Source of the DNA: Clostridiaceae bacterium
Lineage (GTDB): Bacteria; Bacillota; Clostridia; Lachnospirales; Lachnospiraceae
Direction of reading: 5' to 3'
Assembly (NCBI GenBank): GCA_009911305.1
Contig: QXXC01000014.1
Span: 1 to 64,000, forward strand
DNA length: 64,000 bases
The notes under the pieces were generated by a model. That model was not told where the DNA came from. It searched no databases and worked only from the letters and a program-made list of their open reading frames with translations. Below, one piece after another: positions 8,019 to 16,632 of this stretch. Position 1 is the stretch's first letter, and each line of letters opens with the position of its first letter. The position numbers were made by a program, and so were the translations under genes.

Positions 8019-8549
8019 ATGTGGTATGTGATACAGACAACGACAGGGAAAGAAGAGGAGCTGGTGGCATTGATTCACAGAATGCTGCCGGCTCCTTTGT
8101 ACAGCAGATGTTTTTTTATGAAACGCCAGCTTATGAAACGGCTGGGCGGGGAATGGCTGGAAGTGACGGAGACGTTATTTCCGGCCTATGTTTTTTTAGA
8201 GACTGCGCGGGAGGCGGATGTGTTTTACCGTCTGAAGCGGATCCCGGAGTTTACGAAGCTTCTGGGAGACGGGCAGGGGGCGTTTATTCCGCTGGAACAA
8301 GAGGAAGAGGAGTTTTTTAAGAGGCTGTGCGGGGGCGGGCAGGGGGAACTGGTGAAGAATACAACGGTTTACCTGGATCGGAACCGGGAAATTCGGCAGA
8401 TGGTAGGGCCGCTGGAGCAGTTTAAGGAGCGGATTGTGCGGATGAACCTGCGGAAGCGGTATGCGATTGTGGAGATGAGCATGAGGGGGGAGAAGGGGAC
8501 GGCTTTGCTGGGGATTCGGTTGGAAAAGGACAGGGTGGATTATGGATAA
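8019..8549 (+). CDS. loaP: NusG-like specialised elongation factor (LoaP type), second copy
   Basis: A 176-residue NusG paralogue with the NGN domain ('MWYVIQTTTGKEEELVALI', 'LFPAYVFLETAREADVFYRLKRIPEFTKLLG') and a C-terminal KOW-like domain ('VGPLEQFKERIVRMNLRKRYAIVEM'). It reads closer to the described LoaP group than the copy at 7171. Its last codons overlap the start of the DegT aminotransferase gene by eight bases, indicating translational coupling to the first biosynthetic gene. It most likely promotes processive transcription through the roughly 16-kb polysaccharide operon. A GTAAGGAG site precedes the ATG. Confidence 0.88.
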   Translation: MWYVIQTTTGKEEELVALIHRMLPAPLYSRCFFMKRQLMKRLGGEWLEVTETLFPAYVFLETAREADVFYRLKRIPEFTKLLGDGQGAFIPLEQEEEEFFKRLCGGGQGELVKNTTVYLDRNREIRQMVGPLEQFKERIVRMNLRKRYAIVEMSMRGEKGTALLGIRLEKDRVDYG

Positions 8550-9858
8550 AAATGCGATTTTATCAGATCCCCGTTTTGAAGGGATCACGTCATTTAAAAA
8601 GAAAGTATGGCTTTCCTCACCGACGATGCACGGTGAGGAACTTCGCTATGTCCAGGAAGCAATGGAGACGAATTGGGTGTCTACGGTAGGCGGGAATATA
8701 GATGAATTGGAAAAGATGGCCGCTGAATATCTCGGGATGAAGTATGCAGTGGCTTTGTCCTGCGGAACAGCGGCTTTACATATGTGTATGAAGCTGGCGG
8801 CGGAACGGATTAATCCGGGAGCGAAGCCGGGGAACAGTCTTGCAGGGCAGCGGGTGTTCTGTTCTGATATGACATTTGACGCATCTGTAAACCCCATCGT
8901 TTACGAGGGAGGAGAACCTGTCTTTATAGACACGGAAACCGATACTTGGAACATGGATCCCCTTGCATTGGAGAAGGCTTTTGGGATGTATCCGGACGTG
9001 AAGCTGGTGGTTTTAGCGCATCTTTACGGTGTTCCGGCGAAAATGGACGAGATCGTGAAGCTATGCAAAGAACATGGCGCGCTAATCGTTGAAGACGCAG
9101 CAGAAGCCATGGGTGCGGGATACGACGGACAGGATATTTCGGGTATGTGCGGCAGTTTCGGAGATTTTGCAGCCATAAGCTTTAATGGTAATAAAATCGT
9201 GACAGGCAGCTCTGGCGGGATGTTTGTTACAAATACCAGGTCAGATGCAGAGAAGGTACGAAAGTGGAGCACGCAAAGCCGGGAGGCTGCGCCGTGGTAT
9301 CAGCATGAGGAGCTTGGTTATAACTACCGCATGAGCAACATTCTTGCAGGTGTAGCGCGGGGAAATATACTCCACATTGACGAACACATTGCACAGAAGA
9401 AAGCGATTTATGAGCGCTACAGGGAAGGGTTGAAAAACCTGCCTGTGGTGATGAATCCGTTTGAAGATAAGAGTAAGCCGAACTACTGGCTGAGCTGCCT
9501 GCTGATCGATAAAGAGGCAATGTGTGAGCAGGTCAGGGGCGATAAAGATTACATATATAAGAGCGAATCAGGAAAGAGCTGTCCACAGGAAATCTTAGAT
9601 GCCCTGTCTGCCTTCCATGCAGAAGGGCGTCCGATTTGGAAGCCGATGCACTTACAGCCGTTATATCGGATGAATGGTTTTGTAGTGCGTGATGGCAATG
9701 GAAGAGCAAGAAGCAACGCGTATATCGAAGGCTGTGGGGCGGACGCCGGCGCGGATATCTTTGTACGGGGCGTTTGTCTGCCGTCAGATAACAAGATGAC
9801 TGCAAAAGAGCAGGATATTGTGATTGAGATTATACGCAGATGTTTTGCAGTGAGATGA
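8542..9858 (+). CDS. DegT/DnrJ/EryC1 family PLP-dependent sugar aminotransferase
   Basis: A 438-residue type I-fold aminotransferase that transfers an amino group to a nucleotide-activated keto-sugar. Family motifs seen: 'NWVSTVGGNIDELEKMAAEYLG', the cofactor-contacting 'LSCGTAALHMCMKLA', 'VVLAHLYGVPAKMDEIVKLCKEHGALIVEDAAEAMGA', and the Schiff-base lysine in 'SFNGNKIVTGSSGGM'. The next gene is a PglC-like phosphoglycosyl transferase. This PglE-PglC-like pairing suggests that the first sugar may be a diamino sugar of the bacillosamine type, but no dehydratase or acetyltransferase for it is visible here. Its start overlaps the LoaP stop. Confidence 0.9.
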   Translation: MDKNAILSDPRFEGITSFKKKVWLSSPTMHGEELRYVQEAMETNWVSTVGGNIDELEKMAAEYLGMKYAVALSCGTAALHMCMKLAAERINPGAKPGNSLAGQRVFCSDMTFDASVNPIVYEGGEPVFIDTETDTWNMDPLALEKAFGMYPDVKLVVLAHLYGVPAKMDEIVKLCKEHGALIVEDAAEAMGAGYDGQDISGMCGSFGDFAAISFNGNKIVTGSSGGMFVTNTRSDAEKVRKWSTQSREAAPWYQHEELGYNYRMSNILAGVARGNILHIDEHIAQKKAIYERYREGLKNLPVVMNPFEDKSKPNYWLSCLLIDKEAMCEQVRGDKDYIYKSESGKSCPQEILDALSAFHAEGRPIWKPMHLQPLYRMNGFVVRDGNGRARSNAYIEGCGADAGADIFVRGVCLPSDNKMTAKEQDIVIEIIRRCFAVR

Positions 9859-9865
9859 GGTGGAA

Positions 9866-10513
9866 ATGAAGCACGAACCATATGGACTGTATGAAAAATA
9901 CGTTAAGAGGCCATTGGACTGTTTTCTGTCAGTAATTGCCTTTATTATGCTTTCACCGCTTATGTTAATGCTTGCTGTTCTTGTGCGTATTAAGCTTGGA
10001 AGTCCGGTCTTTTTTGTACAGGAACGTCCTGGTAAGAACGAAAAAATTTTTAAGCTCTACAAATTCAGGACAATGACGGATGCAAAAGATGACAATGGAG
10101 ATTTATTACCTGATACGGCGCGTCTCACTCCGTTTGGGAGGGTTCTTCGGATGACTTCCCTGGACGAACTCCCTGAACTGCTGAATATCATAAAAGGTGA
10201 TATGGCAATCATTGGGCCAAGGCCGTTACTTACAGAATATCTGCCATATTATACAGAAACGGAAAGGCATCGGCATGATGTCAGGCCGGGCCTGAGCGGG
10301 CTGGCACAAGTAAACGGAAGAAATTTTATGCCTTGGGATCAGAGACTGGCATATGATATTCAATATGTTAAAAAAATAAAATTTTTATCTGATATGAAAA
10401 TTCTGTTTCAAACGGTGCTGAAAGTAATAAAAAGAGCAGATGTTGCTGCTGATACAGCGGCGGCAGACGAAGGGTATTTAAATCAGATCAGAAGCAAAGG
10501 AAGGAAAAATTGA
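9866..10513 (+). CDS. initiating phosphoglycosyl transferase (bacterial sugar transferase, PglC-like)
   Basis: A 215-residue monotopic membrane enzyme that moves a sugar-1-phosphate from a UDP-sugar to undecaprenyl phosphate, the first committed step of the repeat unit. A reentrant hydrophobic segment lies near residues 20-45. It is followed by the catalytic-core motifs 'SPVFFVQERPGKNEKIFKLYKFRTM', 'TSLDELPELLNIIKGDMAIIGPRPLL' and 'VRPGLSGLAQVNGRN'. Short length and lack of extra N-terminal membrane helices match PglC/WcaJ-core type enzymes. ATG 9866 is preferred over GTG 9860 because of GAGG spacing. Confidence 0.92.
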   Translation: MKHEPYGLYEKYVKRPLDCFLSVIAFIMLSPLMLMLAVLVRIKLGSPVFFVQERPGKNEKIFKLYKFRTMTDAKDDNGDLLPDTARLTPFGRVLRMTSLDELPELLNIIKGDMAIIGPRPLLTEYLPYYTETERHRHDVRPGLSGLAQVNGRNFMPWDQRLAYDIQYVKKIKFLSDMKILFQTVLKVIKRADVAADTAAADEGYLNQIRSKGRKN

Positions 10514-10601
10514 AATCATGCAGGAGAATGCATAAACGTTATTTTATATTTCGTAATTCGTTTTGATGATACTGCCGTATTGTCAGAAATGGAAGGGTGA
10601 C

Positions 10602-11654
10602 ATGATGGATAAAAATTTTCATGTTTTTTTGTTAAAAGACGCTGAACAATGGGATAGAATTGTCCGCTCATTCTGTAATTATGAAGTGTATTATCTGTCT
10701 GAATATGCGAGAGCATTTGAAATTCACGGGGACGGGCAGCCGCTTCTTTTTTACTATGATGATAGTTATGTAAGGGGCATTAATGTGGTAATGAAACGTG
10801 ATATCAGTTTGGAAGTTCATTTCAAGGGGAAGATCGCAGAAAATACATATTTTGATATTACTTCTCCATACGGATATGGCGGATGGCTGATTGAAGGCGG
10901 CGATCCAGACAGGCTTTTTCAAGCATATTCAGAGTGGTGTTGCAGTCATGGTGTTGTTTGTGAGTTTGTCAGGTTCCATCCAGTGTTAGAAAACCATAAA
11001 AAGTGTTGGAAAGCATATGAGGTGGCAGGACTTGGGAAAATCGTAGCAATGGATTTATCTTCTTCGCAATGTATTTGGGAAAATATAACAAGCAAGAACC
11101 GGAATATGATCCGAAAAGCAATCAGAAATGATATAGAGATTTACAATGGAAGGTATCCAGATATTTTTGAGAAATTTAGATATATTTACAATCGCACAAT
11201 GGATCAAGACGGGGCAGAGGCTTATTATTATTTTAAACCCGAATTTTATAACAGTGTGTTAAAGAATCTGGAGCAAAATACACAGATATTTTATGCACAA
11301 TTACCAGATGGTAAAATTATAGCAGCCGCGATTATGCTTACAGCGAATGGATATATGAATTATCATTTATCAGGCAGTTTAAGAGAGTACAGTAGTATGG
11401 CAGCTACAAATTTACTTCTCTATAAAGCAGCGTTGTGGGGGTGTGAAAATGGATGCAGAACGCTGTATTTGGGCGGTGGCGTCGGAACAAGAGAGGATGG
11501 GCTGTTTAAATTTAAAAAATCATTTTATAAAGGTGAACTTCACAGGTTTTATATAGGAAAAAAAGTTTTTAATGCCGGAGTTTATCAGATGATGGTAAAG
11601 ATACGTGGAAACAACATCCGTAATGAGAATTATTTTCCATTATACAGGGGATAG
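10602..11654 (+). CDS. FemAB/GNAT-fold aminoacyl- or acyl-transferase-like protein
   Basis: A roughly 350-residue protein with the duplicated GNAT layout of FemAB-like and 'peptidoglycan bridge formation' proteins. The N-terminal half (to about 170) has 'YYLSEYARAFEIHG' and 'FDITSPYGYGGWLIEG'. The second half contains 'SKNRNMIRKAIRND', 'IYNRTMDQDGAEAYYYF' and 'TLYLGGGVGTREDGLFKFKKSFYKG'. In polysaccharide loci such proteins probably decorate a sugar with an amino acid or acyl group, but the substrate cannot be read from sequence. From this gene on, codon use turns AT-rich. The ATG at 10602 follows GGAAGGG. Confidence 0.75.
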   Translation: MMDKNFHVFLLKDAEQWDRIVRSFCNYEVYYLSEYARAFEIHGDGQPLLFYYDDSYVRGINVVMKRDISLEVHFKGKIAENTYFDITSPYGYGGWLIEGGDPDRLFQAYSEWCCSHGVVCEFVRFHPVLENHKKCWKAYEVAGLGKIVAMDLSSSQCIWENITSKNRNMIRKAIRNDIEIYNGRYPDIFEKFRYIYNRTMDQDGAEAYYYFKPEFYNSVLKNLEQNTQIFYAQLPDGKIIAAAIMLTANGYMNYHLSGSLREYSSMAATNLLLYKAALWGCENGCRTLYLGGGVGTREDGLFKFKKSFYKGELHRFYIGKKVFNAGVYQMMVKIRGNNIRNENYFPLYRG

Positions 11655-11715
11655 ACAATAATTTAGTCGCAATGAATATATCTGAACGGTTGTTGTTGGT
11701 TATAATGGGGTTTAT

Positions 11716-12921
11716 ATGGATATAGTAATTATTTCAGAATTTTGTGAGGATTTTTCGGAATCAGATAATGACAGATTTCTATATATTGCGAAAATGCTTA
11801 CAGACAGGCATAACGTGGAAATTATTACAAGCAATTTCAGGCATACAACGAAGAAACAGAGGGACACGCCTGAACAACGGCAGGCGTTTGCGCTGACATT
11901 TATAAGGGAACCAGGATATCCCAGGAACATATGCCTGAGACGGTTTTACAGTCATTTGATCTGGGGAAGAAATGTCCTTGCATATTTAAAGAAAAGAGAG
12001 AAACCAGATGTGGTATATTGTGCGGTTCCTTCTCTTACTGCTGCAAGAAATGCTGCAAGGTACTGCAATAAGAATGGTATACGATTTATTGTAGATGTTC
12101 AGGATTTGTGGCCTGAGGCATTCCGCATGGTATTTTCTATTCCGATAATCAGCAGTTTGATGTTCTTTCCTTTTAAAATAATGGCAAATGAGATATATCG
12201 CAGAGCGGATGAGATTTGCGCTGTTTCACAGACGTATGCGGACAGAGCGATGAAGGTGAATAAGAAATGTGAGAATCCCTCGGTCGTTTTTTTGGGAACA
12301 GATCTGGAAAAATTTTCTGAAAATGTAAAAAAGTGCAGAGCTTGCAATGATTACACTCTACCGTATAAAGATAAATTGTGGCTGGGGTATTGCGGAAGCC
12401 TTAGCGATAGTTATGATATTAAAACAGTGATTGAAGCTTTATCCATATTACAGTCCAGTTCTGTAAAAGTTCCTAAATTTATCGTGATCGGAGACGGCTA
12501 CAAAAAAGAAAGTCTTGAACGATATGCGGAGGAAAAGAATGTAGATATATTTTTTACCGGGAGAATTCCATACTCCCGGGTTTGCTGGATATTGAGCCAG
12601 TGCGATATGGTGGTAAATCCAATTGTTGATCATTCTGCTGCAAGTATCATTAATAAGCATGCGGATTATGCAGCATGTGGCCGTCCGGTCTTAAATACAC
12701 AGAAAAGTGAAGAATATAAAGAGATGATCGATCATTATTGTATGGGGTTTAACTGTAGAAACGAAGATCCAAACGATCTGGCAGATAAGGTTTTTCAATT
12801 AATAATCCATGAGGAAACGAGAAAAAGCATGGGAAGAAATGCCTATCAGTGTTCAGAAGAATTGTTTGACAGGAAAAAGTCATATTTAAAATTGTATTCA
12901 AGTATTACTGGAGGCATATAA
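11716..12921 (+). CDS. glycosyltransferase family 4 (WbuB-like)
   Basis: A 401-residue retaining GT-B glycosyltransferase. The N-terminal acceptor domain has 'DIVIISEFCEDFSESDNDRFLYIAKMLTDRHNVEIITS' and 'KREKPDVVYCAVPSLTAARNAARYCNKNGIRFIVDVQDLWPE', the WbuB-type acceptor loop. The C-terminal donor domain has 'LWLGYCGSLSDSYDIKTVIEAL', 'FIVIGDGYKKESLERYA' and 'NKHADYAACGRPVLNTQ' in place of the usual E-x7-E stretch. It probably adds one of the first sugars of the capsule repeat on the cytoplasmic face. Confidence 0.88.
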   Translation: MDIVIISEFCEDFSESDNDRFLYIAKMLTDRHNVEIITSNFRHTTKKQRDTPEQRQAFALTFIREPGYPRNICLRRFYSHLIWGRNVLAYLKKREKPDVVYCAVPSLTAARNAARYCNKNGIRFIVDVQDLWPEAFRMVFSIPIISSLMFFPFKIMANEIYRRADEICAVSQTYADRAMKVNKKCENPSVVFLGTDLEKFSENVKKCRACNDYTLPYKDKLWLGYCGSLSDSYDIKTVIEALSILQSSSVKVPKFIVIGDGYKKESLERYAEEKNVDIFFTGRIPYSRVCWILSQCDMVVNPIVDHSAASIINKHADYAACGRPVLNTQKSEEYKEMIDHYCMGFNCRNEDPNDLADKVFQLIIHEETRKSMGRNAYQCSEELFDRKKSYLKLYSSITGGI

Positions 12922-12942
12922 ATTTGTAGAACTGAGACGTAT

Positions 12943-12975
12943 AGATGGCGGGAATGATTTTTCAGACACGCTCTA
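12943..12975. repeat. 33-bp relic of the dispersed ~160-bp element
   Basis: This 33-bp stretch, containing GATGGCGGGAATGATTTTTC and ending GACACGCTCTA, is the reverse complement of the left terminus of the copies at 49192 and 58463 (one end only). It lies between two glycan genes and marks a past insertion or recombination. Confidence 0.7.
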
Positions 12976-13007
12976 ATGTCACATGATATAAAAAAGGAAA
13001 ATCTGCT

Positions 13008-13913
13008 ATGGGTAATCGTTTTAATTATAAGGATATATTAAATGATATTGTCAGGAAAGATACTGCGGCCAGAGTAATATCAGACGAAGAGTCAGCACAG
13101 CTAAAACAGTGCTTATACCAGATGGCTGTTGATCTTGATAAAAGATGCAGAAAGAATGGAATTAAACTGTTTTTAGTAGGCGGAACTCTCCTTGGAGCTG
13201 CACGGTGCCAGGGGTTTATTCCATGGGATGATGATATCGATTTGGGCCTGACAAGGACGGATTATGAAAAACTGAAGAATGTATTTGATAAGGATTTTGC
13301 AGATGCTTATAAATTGCGGTGCCCTAATTCCCGGCATCCTAATGGAAATCGGTTTATGCAGATATTTAAAAAGGGAACGGTCCTGAAAGCTGTGGGAGAA
13401 GAGAACCCTTTTCAGCCTCAGAGCGTTTCGATTGATATATTCCCTTATGATTATGTCCCAGAAACAGCGATATACAGGAGATTAAAGGGAATATGTGCAA
13501 ATTTGACAATGTTCATCGCCTCGTGTGTGATGGATGAAACATACATGGACGAAACATACAGAGTATTTCTCAAAAAGAGTAAAGATGGGAAACTGTTCTT
13601 AACTGTAAGGGCAATAACAGGGAAGCTTTTTTCTTTTAGAAGGCCGGAAAAGTGGTTTGACACAGTTGACAGGATAATCCGATATAAAAGAACCGGATTG
13701 CTTACGAGCGCAACGGGCAGAAGGCATTACTTTGGAGAGATCTATCGAACAGACGTGTTTTTTCCGCTGACCGAATTGAAATTTGAAAACCACAGGTTCT
13801 ATGCGCCGGGAAAGTGGCAGAAATACTTGGAGGGAAATTATGGCGCAGATTATATGATACCGCCGGCCGCAGGAAAAAGAGAAAGCCATTTTATAACTGA
13901 GATTTCCCTGTAA
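13008..13913 (+). CDS. LicD family phosphotransferase
   Basis: A 301-residue LicD-family protein. Members transfer phosphocholine, ribitol phosphate or similar groups from a CDP-activated donor onto a glycan, using a nucleotidyltransferase fold. The signature 'KLFLVGGTLLGAARCQGFIPWDDDIDLGL' (about residues 55-85) carries the GG and the DDDID metal ligands, followed by 'SVSIDIFPYDYVP'. The next gene encodes an IspD/TarI-like cytidylyltransferase and the one after it an SDR. The three plausibly make a CDP-alditol and attach its phosphate to the capsule. Confidence 0.9.
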   Translation: MGNRFNYKDILNDIVRKDTAARVISDEESAQLKQCLYQMAVDLDKRCRKNGIKLFLVGGTLLGAARCQGFIPWDDDIDLGLTRTDYEKLKNVFDKDFADAYKLRCPNSRHPNGNRFMQIFKKGTVLKAVGEENPFQPQSVSIDIFPYDYVPETAIYRRLKGICANLTMFIASCVMDETYMDETYRVFLKKSKDGKLFLTVRAITGKLFSFRRPEKWFDTVDRIIRYKRTGLLTSATGRRHYFGEIYRTDVFFPLTELKFENHRFYAPGKWQKYLEGNYGADYMIPPAAGKRESHFITEISL

Positions 13914-13928
13914 AGAAAGGAATACCAT

Positions 13929-14648
13929 ATGAACATAGCGATTATCTTTGCTGGTGGAACCGGTCAGCGAATGAACACGAAAACGAAACCAAAGCAGTTT
14001 TTAAAATTGCACAGCAAACCGATTATCATATATACACTTGAACAATTTGAACAGCATGAGAAGATGGATGGAATGATTGTTGTGTGCGTGGAGGGATGGA
14101 TCAGGTATTGCCAGGAATTGGTTGATCAGTTTCATATCACCAAGGTAAAAGCGATTATTCCCGGCGGGGAGACAGGTATGCTATCCAGATTCAATGGCGT
14201 GAAAAAAGCTGCTGAATTGTATCCGGATGAAACAGTTTGCCTAATGCATGATGGTGTGCGTCCGCTTATTGACTATGAAATTATCAGTAAAAATATTGAG
14301 TCAGTTGAGAAATATGGATCTGCTGTGACAGTATCTCCGGCGGTTGAGACAATTGCAGTGAGGAATGTGGATAACAAGGTCGGCAATATTATAGATCGGA
14401 GCAGATGCCAGATGGCCAAGGCTCCTCAGTCTTTCAGGCTCGGTGAATTGCTTAAAGCTCATCAGAAAGCAGTCGCCGAAGGGACAATAGACTGTATAGA
14501 CACAGCATATTTAATGCAGATGCAGGGGCATAGCCTGTTTACGGTGGAATGTTCTCCAGAAAATATAAAAATTACGACGCCTACAGATTTTTATATTTTC
14601 AGGGCATTGCTCGATGCAAGAGAGAATTCGCAGATTTTTGGCATATGA
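13929..14648 (+). CDS. IspD/TarI-like cytidylyltransferase
   Basis: A 239-residue cytidylyltransferase of the IspD/TarI group, which couples CTP to a polyol phosphate. The nucleotide-binding loop is 'IFAGGTGQRMNTKTKPKQFL' at residues 6-25. Further motifs are 'ETVCLMHDGVRPLID' and 'SRCQMAKAPQSFRLGELLKAH'. Its position in the capsule operon, next to LicD and an SDR, suggests a TarI-like role (CDP-ribitol or a related CDP-alditol). Methylerythritol phosphate cytidylylation for isoprenoids is the alternative. The stop overlaps the next start (ATGA). Confidence 0.85.
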   Translation: MNIAIIFAGGTGQRMNTKTKPKQFLKLHSKPIIIYTLEQFEQHEKMDGMIVVCVEGWIRYCQELVDQFHITKVKAIIPGGETGMLSRFNGVKKAAELYPDETVCLMHDGVRPLIDYEIISKNIESVEKYGSAVTVSPAVETIAVRNVDNKVGNIIDRSRCQMAKAPQSFRLGELLKAHQKAVAEGTIDCIDTAYLMQMQGHSLFTVECSPENIKITTPTDFYIFRALLDARENSQIFGI

Positions 14649-15712
14649 GGTACAGAATGAACAGCGTTCAATTAGAGGATTGTAAAAGGATTGAAGAAAT
14701 GCCTTTCATCGATTGGGAAAGGCTATCGAATAAAACGATTGTGATTACAGGCAGTACAGGGCTTATCGGATCGAATCTTGTAAATGCTCTTATATATGTT
14801 AATAAAGTTAGAGGCCTGGGAATCAAAATGATTCTGCCTGTCAGAAATGTTGGCGCTGCCAAAAAGCTCTTTGGTGAAGCGGCTCAAATTTTTTCATACA
14901 ATCTTGGTGATAAATTAGAACTTAATTGCGGGATGAATTATATCATCCATCTGGCAAGTCCGACCGGCAGTACATATTTTACAGAAAGGCCGGTGGATAC
15001 GATGCTTGAAAATATAGAAGGAACAAGGGCTGTTCTTGAGCTGACAAAGGATAAAAACGTCAAAAAATTCATATACCTTTCCACGATGGAAGTCTACGGG
15101 TTCCCAGAAAAGGGACACAGGGTAAAAGAGAATGAGCTGGGAGCGTTTGAGACGATGAACGCCCGCAACAGTTATCCGATAGCGAAGATCGCCTGTGAGG
15201 CTCTCTGCAATTCATACTGGTCTCAGTATAACGTTCCGGTGGTCATACTGCGTGCCACGCAGACATTTGGGCCCGGAGTGAAGTATGATGACGGCCGTGT
15301 GTTTGCTCAGTTTATGAGATGTGCGCTGGAAAAGACAGATATTGTTTTGAAAAGCGAAGGACTTACGAAACGCCAGTATCTTTATACCGCAGATGCAGTT
15401 TCGGCAATACTGGCCGGGATGCTGAAGGGTGTTTCCGGAGAGAGCTACTCCGTAGCAAATCCGAATACCTGTATATCGATAAGAGATATGGCTCAAATGG
15501 TGGCAGACAGGATTGCAAAAGGGACAATCAAAGTCCGGTTTGATATTTCGGAAGATATTGAAAAGCTGGGGTACGCCGCGACATTATATATGGATCTGGA
15601 TGTTGGCAGGATGCTGAATCTGGGGTGGAGACCTGGAATCGGATTGCAGGAAATGTATGAGAGAATGATCAGAGGGATTGAGGAAGACATATGTTCACGG
15701 CAGCGGTACTGA
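14645..15712 (+). CDS. NAD-dependent epimerase/dehydratase (extended SDR)
   Basis: An extended short-chain dehydrogenase of about 355 residues. The Rossmann glycine motif 'VITGSTGLIGSNLVNALI' lies near residues 35-50. Also visible are 'IHLASPTGSTYF', the serine/threonine of 'FIYLSTMEVYG' and the catalytic Y-x3-K in 'NSYPIAKIACEAL'. Substrate is unknown; with the neighbouring IspD-like and LicD genes it may form or modify a CDP-activated alditol or sugar. Coupled by ATGA to the cytidylyltransferase; an ATG at 14657 is a possible alternative start. The end overlaps the next gene by 22 bases. Confidence 0.85.
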   Translation: MRYRMNSVQLEDCKRIEEMPFIDWERLSNKTIVITGSTGLIGSNLVNALIYVNKVRGLGIKMILPVRNVGAAKKLFGEAAQIFSYNLGDKLELNCGMNYIIHLASPTGSTYFTERPVDTMLENIEGTRAVLELTKDKNVKKFIYLSTMEVYGFPEKGHRVKENELGAFETMNARNSYPIAKIACEALCNSYWSQYNVPVVILRATQTFGPGVKYDDGRVFAQFMRCALEKTDIVLKSEGLTKRQYLYTADAVSAILAGMLKGVSGESYSVANPNTCISIRDMAQMVADRIAKGTIKVRFDISEDIEKLGYAATLYMDLDVGRMLNLGWRPGIGLQEMYERMIRGIEEDICSRQRY

Positions 15713-16611
15713 TGAGTACATATAATGGAGAAAATTATCTCAGAGAACAGATCGACAGTATTCTCAACCAGGAAGCTGCAGACATACGCCTTTTTGTCCG
15801 CGATGATGGCTCTGCAGATAAAACGATTGAAATGATAGAAGACTGTATGAAAAGACAGGAAAACATAACATTGTTTAAGGGCAGGAATATTGGCGTCGGA
15901 AACAGTTTTATGGATTTGCTTTATCAGGCAGGCGATGAATTTGATTACTATGCATTTGCTGATCAGGATGACATATGGCTTCCATTCAAGCTCAGAAAGG
16001 CTGTTGAAAAGATTGGCCAGCAGGACAGGCCGATTTTGTATGCGTCAAATCAGATTCTGGCCGATAAAGAGCTGAATCGAATTGGATTACGGTATACGCA
16101 GGCTCCGGATACGGGTTATACCCAGATCATGTGCCAGAATAAAATTACCGGATGTACGATGGTCTGGAACAGAGCGCTTCAAAGGCTCCTTTCTGATCCG
16201 AAGAGAAGACCGTCAAAAGAACTTTTGGCAGGGCGAATCCACGATGTATGGGTCGCTATGGCAGCATCGGTTGCTGGCGGGATCATCTATGATCAGAATG
16301 GATATATATTATACAGGCAGCATGAAAACAATGTTGTCGGCATCAGGAAAGCAAATGTTATGATGCAGTGGATAGATAAGATGAGGCATCCGGAGCAGAG
16401 AAATGGCCGGAGCCTGCTTTGTAAAGAGATCGTGTCGAAGTACGCTGACGTAATCCCTTCTAAAGAGATTATAACAAAATTAAATGAATTTGCTTATTAT
16501 AGTGATAATGTAAAATCCAAAATAAAACTTCTGAGGGACAATACGGTTATCAATTGTACTGGAGAGACAAGAATCGGATTTATGATGAAAGTTTTATTTA
16601 ACTTTTTTTAA
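15691..16611 (+). CDS. glycosyltransferase family 2
   Basis: A 306-residue inverting GT-A glycosyltransferase. The family opening 'AVLMSTYNGENYLREQIDSILNQ' is at residues 5-27. It is followed by 'FVRDDGSADKT' and the metal/nucleotide motif 'YAFADQDDIWLPFKL' near 90, which resembles the RfbF/rhamnosyltransferase subgroup. 'GCTMVWNRALQRLL' and 'IHDVWVAMAA' complete the acceptor side. It adds one sugar of the repeat unit at the cytoplasmic membrane. No transmembrane segment is evident. Confidence 0.9.
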   Translation: MFTAAVLMSTYNGENYLREQIDSILNQEAADIRLFVRDDGSADKTIEMIEDCMKRQENITLFKGRNIGVGNSFMDLLYQAGDEFDYYAFADQDDIWLPFKLRKAVEKIGQQDRPILYASNQILADKELNRIGLRYTQAPDTGYTQIMCQNKITGCTMVWNRALQRLLSDPKRRPSKELLAGRIHDVWVAMAASVAGGIIYDQNGYILYRQHENNVVGIRKANVMMQWIDKMRHPEQRNGRSLLCKEIVSKYADVIPSKEIITKLNEFAYYSDNVKSKIKLLRDNTVINCTGETRIGFMMKVLFNFF

Positions 16612-16632
16612 GGTTTTGGGAAAAGGGGTCAG

